Shown in pieces: positions 7,747 through 16,371 of a stretch of 64,000 bases of DNA. The DNA comes from Microbacterium sp. 10M-3C3 (GTDB lineage Bacteria; Actinomycetota; Actinomycetes; Actinomycetales; Microbacteriaceae). The notes beneath the pieces were generated by a model that searched no databases, was not told where the DNA came from, and saw only the letters and a list, made by a program, of their open reading frames with translations. Every line of letters begins with the position of its first letter. Within the stretch, counting starts at the first letter, position 1. The position numbers and the translations under genes were made by a program. Location: the NCBI RefSeq assembly GCF_003931875.1, contig NZ_CP034245.1, positions 2,480,001 to 2,544,000 of the forward strand. Reading direction: 5' to 3'.

Positions 7747-9255
7747 GTGACCCGAGCCCCCGCCCCCGCGCACGGGCGCGCCGGCGCGCTGCGCTCGTCG
7801 GCGCTCGGGGTCACGGCGGGCCTCATCGGCTGGTTCATCGTCGTCGAGCTCGTGAGCGGCATCCTGCAGGGGTACTACGTGCCCCTGTTCAGCGACATCG
7901 TCGTGCACCTGGGCATCCGCGACGCCGACGTGAACTGGTTCGAGGCCGGGCAGCTGCTGCTGTCAGCCCTCGTGCTGCCGATCCTCGCGAAGCTCGGTGA
8001 CATGTTCGGGCACAAGAAGATCCTGCTGATCTCGGCGCTGCTGACGGCCGCCGCCAGCTGGGGACTGGTCTTCGCCGACTCGTTCTGGACGTTCCTGCTC
8101 GCGTGGTCGCTGCAGGGGTTCTACGTCGTGTGGCTGCCGCTGGAGATCGCGCTCATCTTCGAGCGCGGTCGCCGGCAGGAGCGGGGCGTGTCGCAGACGC
8201 GCCGCGCCGCGGGCCTGCTCGTCGTGGGCCTGCAGGCGGGCGCGATCCTCGGCGCCCTCGCGGCCGGCCGCCTGTTCGCGGCATCCGGCGGGAACCTCAC
8301 GGTCGTGCTCATGGTGCCCGCGATCGCGGTGACGCTCGTGTCGCTCGTGATCTGGCTCGGCGTGCCGGAGTCCGAGCCGGTGCCCGGTCGCCGGCTGGAT
8401 GTCGGCGGCTTCGTCATCCTCGCGTTCGCCCTCCTGCTCGTCACGGGCGGCCTGTCGTTCCTGCGGGTGCCCGCGGGACCCGGGCCGGGCGTCGTCGTGG
8501 CCCTCGTCGTCGCGGGGATCGCGGTGCTCGCCGCGTTCGTCTGGTACGAGCTGCGCCAGCCCGACCCCGCCGTCGACATCCGCGTGCTCGTGAAGCCGCA
8601 GATGTGGCCCGTGCAGGCGACCGCGTTCCTCGTGGGGATCAGCCTGCTGGGCGCGCAGGGACCGCTCGCCACCTACGCCGGCACCGACCGGTCGCTCGGC
8701 TACGGGTTGGGGCTCGACGCGACCGACCGCTCGAACGTCATCGGCGTCTATCTCGTGTCGCTCATCGCGGGAGCGGTCGTCTTCGCCGTCACGTCGCGCC
8801 GGTGGAATCCTCGGGTCGTGCTCATCGGCGCGGCCGTGCTCGTCGGCGTCGGATACACCCTCTTCGTGCCGTTCCACCGCGAGCTGTGGCAGGTGCTGCT
8901 GAACCTGTCGATCGCGGGTATCGGGTCGGGCGCGCTGGTGGGCGCGATGCCGGCCGCCGCCGCCGCGGCCGCGCCGCGCGGGCAGACCGGCATCGCCTCG
9001 GCCCTCACGAACACGACCAAGACGATCGGCGGCACGTTCGCGTCGGCGGTGTTCGGCGTCGTCCTCGCCGGTGCGGCGGGCGCCGCGGTGGCCTCGACCG
9101 CCGCCCCGCTCGTCGGCTACATCACGGTGTGGATCGTGTGCGCGGCGGGCGGATTCCTCGCGGCCGTGCTGCTGCTGTTCGTGCCCGGAGTCGCCTTCGC
9201 CGACAGCCTTCCGGATGCCGCGGCCGCCGCATCCGGCGCCTCGCCCACCCGCTGA
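7747..9255 (+). CDS. MFS transporter, DHA2-like with about 14 membrane segments
   Basis: Major facilitator protein of 502 residues. The first helix starts near residue 18. The inter-helix loop KLGDMFGHKKILL (about 82-94) is the MFS signature between helices 2 and 3. Additional helices in the middle (around 215-260) suggest the 14-segment layout of drug/H+ antiporters. The C-terminal half has GIASALTNTTKTIGGTFAS, typical of this branch. Probably exports a small molecule across the cytoplasmic membrane using proton motive force; substrate unknown. Transcript appears leaderless. It converges with the SDR gene, only seven bases separating the stops. Confidence 0.85.
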   Translation: MTRAPAPAHGRAGALRSSALGVTAGLIGWFIVVELVSGILQGYYVPLFSDIVVHLGIRDADVNWFEAGQLLLSALVLPILAKLGDMFGHKKILLISALLTAAASWGLVFADSFWTFLLAWSLQGFYVVWLPLEIALIFERGRRQERGVSQTRRAAGLLVVGLQAGAILGALAAGRLFAASGGNLTVVLMVPAIAVTLVSLVIWLGVPESEPVPGRRLDVGGFVILAFALLLVTGGLSFLRVPAGPGPGVVVALVVAGIAVLAAFVWYELRQPDPAVDIRVLVKPQMWPVQATAFLVGISLLGAQGPLATYAGTDRSLGYGLGLDATDRSNVIGVYLVSLIAGAVVFAVTSRRWNPRVVLIGAAVLVGVGYTLFVPFHRELWQVLLNLSIAGIGSGALVGAMPAAAAAAAPRGQTGIASALTNTTKTIGGTFASAVFGVVLAGAAGAAVASTAAPLVGYITVWIVCAAGGFLAAVLLLFVPGVAFADSLPDAAAAASGASPTR

Positions 9256-9262
9256 CCGGGCG

Positions 9263-10045
9263 TCAGTCCTCGACGCGCCGCACGCGCAGCGGCCCGCGCG
9301 CGAGGAGGTGCTGCGCCGACTGGGCGACGGGGCGCATCGTGACGAGGTCGAGGTTCACGTGGCCGGGCGCGTTGAGCGCGTACGCGATCACGTCGGCGAC
9401 GTCGCCCGCGGTCAGCGGCGCCTCGACGCCGTCGTACACGCTGTCGGCGGCGCTCCGGTCGCCGCGCAGCCGGTTGAGGGAGAACTCCTCCGTCTGCACC
9501 ATGCCCGGCGCGATCTGGATGACGCGGATGGGCTCGCCGTTCAGCTCGAGGCGCAGCGCGCTCGCGAGCATCGCCTCGCCGGCCTTCGCGGCGTTGTATC
9601 CGGCGCCGCCCGCATAGGCGGTCTGCGCCGCCGTCGAGGTCACGAACAGCGTGTCGGCGTGGCCGTCGGCCGCGGCCGCCTCGCGCAGGAGCGGCAGCAG
9701 GGCGGCGACGAGGAACTGGGCCGACAGCACGTTCGCCTCGAACATCCAGCGCCAGTCGTCGGCGAAGCCGTCCTCGACGCGGTCGGCGCCGCGCGCACCG
9801 CCGGCGACGTGGACGAGCGCGTGGACGGGGCCGGATGCGGCGAGCCACTCGGCGAGCGCGGCGACGTCCTCCTGCCGTATGAGGTCGGCGGCGTACGCCA
9901 CGACGCCCGTCTCGGCCTCGAGCGCCTCGAGCCGGTCGGCACGCCGGGCCACCCCGACGACATCCCACCCGGAGGCGCGCAGCGCCCGCGCCGCCGCCTC
10001 GCCGATGCCCGAGCTCGCCCCTGTCACCACTGCACGTCGCGTCAT
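9263..10045 (-). CDS. short-chain dehydrogenase/reductase
   Basis: NAD(P)-dependent oxidoreductase of 260 residues with an intact classical SDR site. The dinucleotide motif TGASSGIG is at 8-15 and the VHVAGGA stretch near 78-84. The catalytic set is S137, Y150 and K154 (YNAAK). Basic residues after beta2 (ARRADRLE, 33-40) favour NADPH. The substrate is unknown. The ATG at 10045 is chosen over a GTG nine bases upstream because TAGCGT stands seven bases before it, consistent with the leaderless pattern. Divergent from metY, with a 123-base gap holding both promoters. Confidence 0.9.
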   Translation of the reverse strand: MTRRAVVTGASSGIGEAAARALRASGWDVVGVARRADRLEALEAETGVVAYAADLIRQEDVAALAEWLAASGPVHALVHVAGGARGADRVEDGFADDWRWMFEANVLSAQFLVAALLPLLREAAAADGHADTLFVTSTAAQTAYAGGAGYNAAKAGEAMLASALRLELNGEPIRVIQIAPGMVQTEEFSLNRLRGDRSAADSVYDGVEAPLTAGDVADVIAYALNAPGHVNLDLVTMRPVAQSAQHLLARGPLRVRRVED

Positions 10046-10052
10046 GCCCGCC

Positions 10053-10058
10053 ACGCTA
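10053..10058 (-). promoter_or_regulatory. -10 hexamer TAGCGT of the SDR gene
   Basis: The minus-strand TAGCGT ends seven bases before the ATG at 10045, predicting a leaderless or nearly leaderless mRNA. Confidence 0.5.
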
Positions 10059-10088
10059 CCGCCGCTGTTACGTCACATTTCCCCGCCG

Positions 10089-10117
10089 TTGTCAGCCGCC
10101 GGACGCATGCGTAGCGT
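10089..10117 (+). promoter_or_regulatory. housekeeping-type promoter of metY
   Basis: TTGTCA at 10089-10094 and TAGCGT at 10112-10117 are separated by 17 bases, a clear vegetative sigma promoter. It predicts a start near 10124 and a leader of about 45 bases ending in a good AGGAG ribosome-binding site. No SAM riboswitch fold was recognised in that short leader. Confidence 0.65.
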
Positions 10118-10168
10118 CGCATCCGACGACGGCACCGGCCGTCCTACCACGAACGCAGGAGCGAAACC

Positions 10169-11488
10169 ATGTCGGCACCCGAGAACTGGCGGTTCGAGAC
10201 CCAGCAGATCCACGCGGGCGCCCAGCCCGACCCGACGACGAACGCGCGCGCCACGCCGATCTACCAGACGACGTCGTACGTGTTCGACAACACCACGCAC
10301 GCGGCGAACCTGTTCGCCCTCGCCGAGTTCGGCAACATCTACACGCGCATCCACAACCCCACGCAGGATGTCGTCGAGCAGCGCATCGCGGCGCTCGAGG
10401 GCGGCACCGGCGCGCTGCTGGTCGCGAGCGGCCAGGCCGCCGAGACCTTCGCCGTCCTCAACATCGCCGAGGCGGGCGACCACATCGTGTCGTCGAGCTC
10501 GATCTACGGCGGCACTTACAACCTGTTCAAGTACACGCTCGCCAAGCTCGGCATCCAGGTGACGTTCGTGGAGAACCAGGACGACGCCGAGGAGTGGCGC
10601 GCGGCGGTGCGTCCGAACACGAAGCTCTTCTTCGCCGAGACGATCGGCAACCCGAAGATCAACGTGCTCGACATCCGCAAGGTGTCGGACGTGGCCCACG
10701 AGGCCGGCGTGCCGCTCATCGTCGACAACACGATCGCGACGCCCTACCTCATCCGTCCGTTCGAGCACGGCGCCGACATCGTCGTGCACTCGGCGACGAA
10801 GTTCCTCGGCGGACACGGCACCGTCATCGGCGGCGTCATCGTCGACGGCGGCAAGTTCGAGTGGTCGAAGAACGTCGAGAAGTTCCCGGGTCTCACCGAG
10901 CCCGACCCGTCGTACCACGGCGCGAGCTACACCACCGCCGTCGGCGACGGGCTCGCCTACGTCATCAAGGCGCGCGTGCAGCTGCTGCGCGACCTCGGCG
11001 CCGCCATCTCGCCGCAGAGCGCGTGGCTGCTCATCCAGGGCATCGAGACGCTGTCGCTGCGCATCGAGCGCCACGTGCAGAACGCGCAGGAGATCGCCGA
11101 GTGGCTCGAGAACCACGAGGACGTCGCATCCGTGAACTACTCGGGCCTGCCCACGTCGCCGTGGTACGCCGCCGCCAACCAGTACGCGCCCAAGGGCGTC
11201 GGCGCGGTGCTCTCATTCGAGCTGAAGGGAGGGGTGGAGGCCGGGCGCACATTCGTGAACTCTCTCGAGCTCTTCAGCCACCTCGCCAACATCGGCGACG
11301 TGCGCTCGCTCGTCATCCACCCGGCCTCCACGACGCACTCGCAGCTCACGCCCGAGCAGCAGCTGACCTCCGGCGTCACGCCCGGTCTCGTGCGCCTGTC
11401 GGTCGGCCTGGAGAACATCGAGGACCTCAAGGCCGACCTCGCCCAGGCGCTCGCCGCCGCGCGCGAGACCGCCGCATCCTCGGTCTGA
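10169..11488 (+). CDS. metY: O-acetylhomoserine sulfhydrylase (MetY type)
   Basis: PLP enzyme of 439 residues that uses O-acetylhomoserine and sulfide to make homocysteine. The PLP lysine is K211 in VVHSATKFLGGHG. The N-terminal arm FETQQIHAGAQPDPTTNARATPIYQTTS is typical of the Cys/Met metabolism fold, and the length matches MetY (about 430) rather than the shorter MetB. A ribosome-binding site AGGAG precedes the ATG at 10169. It uses the product of MetX, encoded 2 kb downstream on the same strand, so the two form the direct sulfhydrylation route to methionine. A strong hairpin follows the stop. Confidence 0.95.
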   Translation: MSAPENWRFETQQIHAGAQPDPTTNARATPIYQTTSYVFDNTTHAANLFALAEFGNIYTRIHNPTQDVVEQRIAALEGGTGALLVASGQAAETFAVLNIAEAGDHIVSSSSIYGGTYNLFKYTLAKLGIQVTFVENQDDAEEWRAAVRPNTKLFFAETIGNPKINVLDIRKVSDVAHEAGVPLIVDNTIATPYLIRPFEHGADIVVHSATKFLGGHGTVIGGVIVDGGKFEWSKNVEKFPGLTEPDPSYHGASYTTAVGDGLAYVIKARVQLLRDLGAAISPQSAWLLIQGIETLSLRIERHVQNAQEIAEWLENHEDVASVNYSGLPTSPWYAAANQYAPKGVGAVLSFELKGGVEAGRTFVNSLELFSHLANIGDVRSLVIHPASTTHSQLTPEQQLTSGVTPGLVRLSVGLENIEDLKADLAQALAAARETAASSV

Positions 11489-11497
11489 CCCGCGCCG

Positions 11498-11536
11498 CGA
11501 AGGCCCCGGTTCCGCTCGCGCGGTCCGGGGCCTTCG
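11498..11536 (+). terminator. terminator after metY
   Basis: A perfect 12-bp stem (cgaaggccccgg at 11498-11509, ccggggccttcg at 11525-11536) with a 15-base loop lies ten bases after the metY stop. It is followed by only a weak T cluster. Confidence 0.75.
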
Positions 11537-11656
11537 CCGTTTCCGCCTGCCCCGCCCGTGCACAACTTTCCGGATGCGCCGCGCCGCCGCCGCCCGCGAC
11601 GGCGGGTTTCGGGGTGGATCGGGTCCGAACGTCCGGAATGTCGGCCGCGGGGCGGG

Positions 11657-12355
11657 TCAGGCGCGCTGGCGCGGGCGGATGCTGCCGAGGCCGCCGTCGA
11701 CGCCGAGCACCTGACCGGTGATCCAGTCGTTCGCCGGGTCGAGGAGGAACGCCACGGCACGCGCGACGTCGTCGGGCTCGCCGAGGCGGCCGAGCGGATG
11801 CATCGCCTCAGACACGTGGCGGGAGGTCGCGCTCGCGGTGAGCCCCGCCGTGAGACGCGTCTGCACAAGCCCGGGCGCGACGGCGTTCACGCGGAGGCCC
11901 CGCGACGCGTAGCTCGCGGCGGCCGAGAGGGTGAGCCCGATCACGCCCGCCTTCGCCGCCGCGATCGCGTCGTGGTTCGGCAGACCCGCGAGCGCCGCCG
12001 CCGACGACACGAGCACGACCGAGCCGCCCGAGCGCATGTGGGCGCCGGCGGCGCGGACCGCGGCGAACGCGGTCGCGAGCGACGCCGCCACGATGTCGTC
12101 GAACTGCGCGCGGGAGGTCAGATGCGCGGGCTTCAGCAGCATCGAGCCGGCGAACACCGCGATGCCGTCGAGGTCTCCGGCGGCCGCGACCGCGGCGTCG
12201 ACGGCGTCGAAGTCGGCGGCGTCGAGCACCGTGTCGGGCTGGATGCGGTCGGTGCTCCGCGCGGTCGTGACGACCCGGTGGCCCTCCGCACGCAGCATCC
12301 GGTCGGTGGCCGCGCCGATGTCGCTCGACGCGGCGATGAGGAGGAAGCTCGCCAT
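11657..12355 (-). CDS. SDR-family protein lacking the catalytic tyrosine
   Basis: Rossmann-fold protein of 232 residues, clearly of the SDR family from its C-terminal half (AAAKAGVIGLTLSAAASYASRGLRVNAVAPG, PLGRLGEPDDVA, VLGVDGG). Two key features are altered. The usual TGxxxGIG cofactor motif is IAASSDIG (8-14), and the catalytic Tyr of YxxxK is Ile131 (I-A-A-A-K135), while S118 remains. It may therefore be inactive as a dehydrogenase, or act as a binding or regulatory protein. The ATG at 12355 gives the normal N-terminus and has CACGAT six bases before it. Upstream in-frame codons have no family similarity. It is divergent from the DUF2332 gene. Confidence 0.85.
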   Translation of the reverse strand: MASFLLIAASSDIGAATDRMLRAEGHRVVTTARSTDRIQPDTVLDAADFDAVDAAVAAAGDLDGIAVFAGSMLLKPAHLTSRAQFDDIVAASLATAFAAVRAAGAHMRSGGSVVLVSSAAALAGLPNHDAIAAAKAGVIGLTLSAAASYASRGLRVNAVAPGLVQTRLTAGLTASATSRHVSEAMHPLGRLGEPDDVARAVAFLLDPANDWITGQVLGVDGGLGSIRPRQRA

Positions 12356-12438
12356 GCCCTCATCGTGCGCCGCGCCAACCGGCCGATCCAGGGGTGGACA
12401 CATCCCTCCGCCCGTGCAGGCGCCGTCCATCCGCGGGC

Positions 12439-12444
12439 TATCGT
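12439..12444 (+). promoter_or_regulatory. -10 hexamer TATCGT, leaderless start of the DUF2332 gene
   Basis: TATCGT stands six bases before the GTG at 12451. This supports that start over an ATG 57 bases upstream. Confidence 0.55.
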
Positions 12445-12450
12445 GAGCCC

Positions 12451-13458
12451 GTGGACCCGGACGCCCTCCCCCGACTCGCCCGCGCGTACGCCGTGTTCGG
12501 CACCGACTGGGCCGTCGGCACGTCGCCGCTGTATGAGGAGTGGTCGCTCGGCATCGCCGACGACGCAGAGCTCCTGATGCGACTCGCGGCCCTGCCCCCG
12601 CGGCTGCAGCAGCCCAATCTGCTCTACGCCGCCGCCCGCTGGGAGGGCGCCCCGCTCGAGCCGTTCGCGGCGCTGCGTCCGTGGCTGCTCGCGCATTGGG
12701 ACGCCGTGGTCGCCACGGCGTCGGTCCGCTCGACGCAGACGAACGAGCCGGGTCGCAGCGCGACGACGACCCTTGCGCTCGCGCGCCTGGACGGGCCGAT
12801 CGCGCTTCTGGAGACCGGCACGGCGGCGGGGCTGTGCCTGTACCCCGACCGGTTCTCGTACGCGTACGAGACGCCCGAGGGCGTCCGCACGATCGGCGGG
12901 GACCGGCCCCGGCTCGTGTGCCGCGTCGACGACGCCGCCGTCGTGCCGGCGGCGCTGCCGGACGTGGTGTGGCGCGCCGGGATCGACCTGTCGCCGCTGG
13001 ATGCCGCCGACCCCGATGCGCTCGCGTGGCTCGAGACGCTCGTGTGGCCGGGCCCCGATCACGACCGGCGGATCGCCGGGCTGCGCGCCGCCGCCGAGAT
13101 CGCCCGCGCCGACCCGCCGACGATCGTCCGGGGCGACATCCTCGACACCGTCGCCGACGTGGCCGCCGAGTCGCCGCGCGATGCGACCCTCGTCGTCTTC
13201 CACAGCGCCGTGCTCATGTATCTCCAGCCGGGCGACCGCGAGCGGTTCGCGCACACCGCGCGCACGCTCGGCGACGCGCTCGACCGCCGCGTCGTGTGGC
13301 TCTCGAACGAGTCGCAGGGCGTGCTCCCCGCCGTCGATGCGCAGCTGCCGGCGGGCCTGCGGACCAGCGGCCGCCTCGTGCAGAGCATCGACGGTCGCCC
13401 GGTCGCACTCGCGGGCCAGCACGGCGCCGTCTACGAGTCGCGGGCCTTCCGCCCGTGA
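12451..13458 (+). CDS. DUF2332 family protein
   Basis: Cytoplasmic protein of 335 residues with the architecture of DUF2332 proteins, which are common in actinobacteria and have no established function. Visible are an N-terminal helical region, a LETGTAAGLCLYPDRFSY stretch near 129-146, and a C-terminal DATLVVFHSAVLMYLQPGDRERF segment near 242-263. The last is reminiscent of a Rossmann/methyltransferase-like strand order, which is inference only. GTG at 12451 is chosen from the hexamer spacing. It lies upstream of metX on the same strand with a 104-base gap, so co-transcription is possible. No link to methionine metabolism can be shown. Confidence 0.8.
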   Translation: MDPDALPRLARAYAVFGTDWAVGTSPLYEEWSLGIADDAELLMRLAALPPRLQQPNLLYAAARWEGAPLEPFAALRPWLLAHWDAVVATASVRSTQTNEPGRSATTTLALARLDGPIALLETGTAAGLCLYPDRFSYAYETPEGVRTIGGDRPRLVCRVDDAAVVPAALPDVVWRAGIDLSPLDAADPDALAWLETLVWPGPDHDRRIAGLRAAAEIARADPPTIVRGDILDTVADVAAESPRDATLVVFHSAVLMYLQPGDRERFAHTARTLGDALDRRVVWLSNESQGVLPAVDAQLPAGLRTSGRLVQSIDGRPVALAGQHGAVYESRAFRP

Positions 13459-13562
13459 CGGCGCGGCACGGACGGGCGTCGTAACACTCGGGCGCGACCG
13501 CCGCGCGCCCGCGAGAATGGAAGCACCCGACAGGCAGCCGAACGAGGCGGAGACGACGAGCC

Positions 13563-14768
13563 GTGGACTGGCAGACATCCGAAGACACGGTGCCGTCCGC
13601 GCCCGTGACCGAGGCGGATGCGCGCCTTCTCCTCGGTCGTCCTCCCGCCACCGGCGCGTGGCGCGACGGCGACCCGCCCGGCGACCGCCGGTTCGCGGCA
13701 TTCGGGGCCTTCCGCACCGAGAGCGATGAAGAGCTCCCCGGCTTCCGCCTCGCCTACGAGACGTGGGGTGAGCTGTCGCCCGCGCGCGACAACGCCGTGC
13801 TCGTGCTGCACGCGCTGACCGGCGACAGCCACGTCCGCGGGCCCGCCGGGCCGGGGCATCCGACCGCCGGCTGGTGGGACGACCTCGTCGGGCCGGGCGC
13901 ACCGATCGACACCGACCGCTGGTGCGTGGTGGCGCCGAACATGCTGGGCGGATGCCAGGGGTCCACGGGGCCCGCGAGCATCGCGCCCGACGGCTACGAG
14001 TGGGCCTCGCGCTTCCCGTATCTCACGATCCGCGACCAGGTCGCCGCGCAGGTGCGCCTGGCCGACGCACTCGGCATCGACCGTTGGGCGGCCGTCATCG
14101 GCGGCTCGATGGGCGGCATGCACGCGCTGGAGTGGGCGGTCGGCGAGCCCGACCGCGTCGAGCGCGTCGCGGTGCTGTCGGCACCGCCGGCCAACACGGC
14201 GGATCAGATCGCCCTGAACTCGACGCAGATCGAGGCGATCCGCATCGACCCGCGCTTCGCGGGCGGGGAGTTCTACGACGCGGATGCGGGCGACGGCCCG
14301 CATCGTGGCCTCGCCCTCGCCCGCCGAATGGCGCTGCTGAACTACCGCAGCCCGACCGAGCTGAACGCCCGGTTCCAGCGGTCGTGGCAGTCGGGGGTCA
14401 GCCCGCTCGGGCGCGGCGGGCGCTTCGCCGTGGAGTCGTACCTCGACTTCCACGGCAACAAGTTCACGCGCCGGTTCGACGCGAACAGCTACATCACGCT
14501 CGTCGAGGCGATGAACTCGCACGACGTCGGGCGCGGGCGCGGCGGCGTCGAGGAGGCGCTCCAGCGCGTGAGTGCGACCGCGCTCGTCCTCGGCATCGAC
14601 ACCGATCGCCTGTTCCCGATCGAGGGCCAGCATCGGATCGCGCGCGGCATCCCGCAGACCCTCGACGGCGATGCCGCGGTCGTGCTCTCGAGCGACTTCG
14701 GCCACGACGGCTTCCTCATCGAGACGGAGCTCGTGGGCCGGCACCTCCGCCGGCTGCTCGCGACCTGA
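13563..14768 (+). CDS. metX: homoserine O-acetyltransferase (MetX)
   Basis: Alpha/beta-hydrolase-fold enzyme of 401 residues that transfers acetyl from acetyl-CoA to homoserine. The nucleophile elbow GGSMGG has S182. The triad is completed by an Asp in VLGIDTDRLFP and a His in FGHDGFL near the C-terminus. NMLGGCQGSTGP (126-137) is the usual oxyanion and substrate region. The GTG start has an upstream GGCGGAGACG purine stretch, and the leader is about 50 bases or longer. It supplies O-acetylhomoserine to MetY. Its stop and the stop of the convergent MFS gene are only two bases apart. Confidence 0.95.
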   Translation: MDWQTSEDTVPSAPVTEADARLLLGRPPATGAWRDGDPPGDRRFAAFGAFRTESDEELPGFRLAYETWGELSPARDNAVLVLHALTGDSHVRGPAGPGHPTAGWWDDLVGPGAPIDTDRWCVVAPNMLGGCQGSTGPASIAPDGYEWASRFPYLTIRDQVAAQVRLADALGIDRWAAVIGGSMGGMHALEWAVGEPDRVERVAVLSAPPANTADQIALNSTQIEAIRIDPRFAGGEFYDADAGDGPHRGLALARRMALLNYRSPTELNARFQRSWQSGVSPLGRGGRFAVESYLDFHGNKFTRRFDANSYITLVEAMNSHDVGRGRGGVEEALQRVSATALVLGIDTDRLFPIEGQHRIARGIPQTLDGDAAVVLSSDFGHDGFLIETELVGRHLRRLLAT

Positions 14769-14769
14769 G

Positions 14770-15990
14770 TCAGCGCGCGACGGCCAGCGCCGGCACGCGC
14801 TCCATCCGGAAGCTGATGAGCGCGATCACGAGGCCCGCGACCGCGAGCGCCGCCCCGACCCACGCGGGCGCGGCGAAGCCGAGACCGGCTGCGATCGCGG
14901 CACCGCCGAGAAACGCGCCGAGGCTGTTGCCGATATTCAGGGACGAGTGGTTCAGCGCCGCCGCGATCGACTGGTTGTCGCCCGCGACGTCCATGAGACG
15001 CGTCTGGATGCTGGGGCTCAGCGCCGACCCCGCGAACGCGACGGCGAACGCGAAGAGCACGAGGGTCGGGAGCCACGCCGCGGTGAGGGCGAGCAGAGCG
15101 GATGCGACGCCCAGGGCGGCGAGCCCGGCGAGCAGCCAGAAGCGCAGGTCGCGGTCGGCGAGGCGTCCGCCGACGAGGTTCCCCGACGTCATCCCGAGAC
15201 CGACGATCACGAGCACGATCGACACCGCCCACTCCGGCGAGCCGGCCAGCTCGGTCACCATCGGGGCGATGTAGCTGTACATCGCGAAGAACCCGCCGAA
15301 CCCGATCGCGCCCGTGCCGAGGGCGAACCACACCTGACCGACGCGGAACACGCGCAGCTCGTCGCGCAGGCGGCGGCCCGGCTGCCCGGCGTGGTGGGGC
15401 ACGGTGATCGCGATCGCGAGCGTCGCGAGGGCGAACACGCCGGCCACGACGAGGAACGCGGCCCGCCAGCCGACGTTCTGGCCGAGCAGCGTCCCGAGCG
15501 GCACGCCGACGACGTTGGCGACGGTGAGACCCGTCAGCACGAACGCGACACCCTGCGCGCGCTTGCCCGGCCCGAGGAGGTCGGCGGCGACGAGCGCGCC
15601 GATGCCGAAGTAGGCGCCGTGCGGAAGGCCCGCGAGGAACCGCGAGAGGGCGACGGTCTCGAACGTCGGCGCGAGCACCGTGAAGGTCGTAAAGACGGTG
15701 AGCGCGAGGGCGAGCACGAGCATCACACGGTGGCGCGGGAACCGCGCGACCGAACCCGCGATCGTCGGCGCGCCGACGACGACGCCGAGCGCGTACAGGG
15801 AGATGAGCCACCCGGCCTGCGCGATGGCGTCGTCGGGGTTCGTCGCCCACGCCGACGGGAGGAGCTCGTGCGCGACGTTCGGCAGCAGCCCCATGACGAC
15901 GAACTCGGTCATGCCGATACCGAAGCTGCCGATGGCGAGGGAGAGGAGCGCCCACATCGCCGCACCCCTCGATGTGTTCGAGGGAGTCAC
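14770..15990 (-). CDS. MFS transporter, AraJ/sugar-efflux-like
   Basis: Twelve-segment major facilitator of 406 residues. The N-terminus WALLSLAIGSFGIGMTEFVVMGLLPNVA is characteristic of the AraJ/PbuE-like exporter group. The loop RFPRHRVML after helix 2 replaces the usual MFS signature loop. Probably a drug, sugar or arabinoside efflux carrier in the cytoplasmic membrane; substrate unknown. Two starts are possible. GTG at 15990 lies six bases after TAGCCT, which fits the leaderless rule. ATG at 15957 has GAGGGG upstream. The former is used here with moderate confidence. Convergent with metX. Confidence 0.85.
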   Translation of the reverse strand: MTPSNTSRGAAMWALLSLAIGSFGIGMTEFVVMGLLPNVAHELLPSAWATNPDDAIAQAGWLISLYALGVVVGAPTIAGSVARFPRHRVMLVLALALTVFTTFTVLAPTFETVALSRFLAGLPHGAYFGIGALVAADLLGPGKRAQGVAFVLTGLTVANVVGVPLGTLLGQNVGWRAAFLVVAGVFALATLAIAITVPHHAGQPGRRLRDELRVFRVGQVWFALGTGAIGFGGFFAMYSYIAPMVTELAGSPEWAVSIVLVIVGLGMTSGNLVGGRLADRDLRFWLLAGLAALGVASALLALTAAWLPTLVLFAFAVAFAGSALSPSIQTRLMDVAGDNQSIAAALNHSSLNIGNSLGAFLGGAAIAAGLGFAAPAWVGAALAVAGLVIALISFRMERVPALAVAR

Positions 15991-15996
15991 GACGCC

Positions 15997-16002
15997 AGGC
16001 TA
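15997..16002 (-). promoter_or_regulatory. -10 hexamer TAGCCT of the AraJ-like MFS gene
   Basis: The minus-strand hexamer is six bases before the GTG at 15990, in the gap after the thiamine-binding-protein gene. Confidence 0.5.
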
Positions 16003-16039
16003 CCGCCGATCAGGCATCGGCGCGAATCGATTCGAACGA

Positions 16040-16348
16040 TCAGGCTTCGTCGTCAAGCACCGCTTCCAGACGCTCGAGCTTGCTGTCGATCTCGCCCGTG
16101 TACCCCGGGCGAATGTCGGCCTTGAGCACGAGCGACACGCGCGAGCCGAAGGGCAGCACGGCCTCCGTCGCGCGGCGCACGACGTCGAACACCTCGTCCC
16201 ACTCCCCCTCGATCTCGGTGAACATCGACGTGGTGCGGTGCGGAAGGCCGGAGGCGCGGACGACACGGACGGCGGCGGCGACGGCGTCGTGCACCGAGCC
16301 GTCGGCGTTGCCGGTGCCGGAGGGTGCGACGGAGAAGGCGACGAGCAT
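16040..16348 (-). CDS. thiamine-binding MTH1187/YqgV family protein
   Basis: Small cytoplasmic protein of 102 residues with the ferredoxin-like pattern of the MTH1187/YqgV (DUF77) family. It begins LVAFSVAPSG, has HRTTSMFTEIEGEWDEVFDVVRRA in the middle (about 37-60) and RVSLVLKADIRPG near 69-81. Family members bind thiamine-like ligands and form tetramers; the physiological role is unsettled. The ATG at 16348 has TAGCGT six bases upstream. It sits between a membrane mannosyltransferase gene and an MFS gene on the same strand but appears to have its own promoter. Confidence 0.87.
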   Translation of the reverse strand: MLVAFSVAPSGTGNADGSVHDAVAAAVRVVRASGLPHRTTSMFTEIEGEWDEVFDVVRRATEAVLPFGSRVSLVLKADIRPGYTGEIDSKLERLEAVLDDEA

Positions 16349-16354
16349 GCTCCG

Positions 16355-16360
16355 ACGCTA
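16355..16360 (-). promoter_or_regulatory. -10 hexamer TAGCGT, leaderless start of the thiamine-binding protein gene
   Basis: The hexamer ends six bases before the ATG at 16348. It lies within the 23-base gap after the upstream gene. Confidence 0.5.
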
Positions 16361-16371
16361 CCGCGCGGCGC

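Noticed and set aside
10118..10168. SAM riboswitch in the metY leader
   Set aside because: The leader is only about 45 bases and shows no riboswitch fold; an ordinary ribosome-binding site fills it.
11541..11656. Possible small gene between the metY terminator and the SDR-like gene
   Set aside because: No frame with a start, ribosome-binding site and sensible composition was found in these 116 bases.
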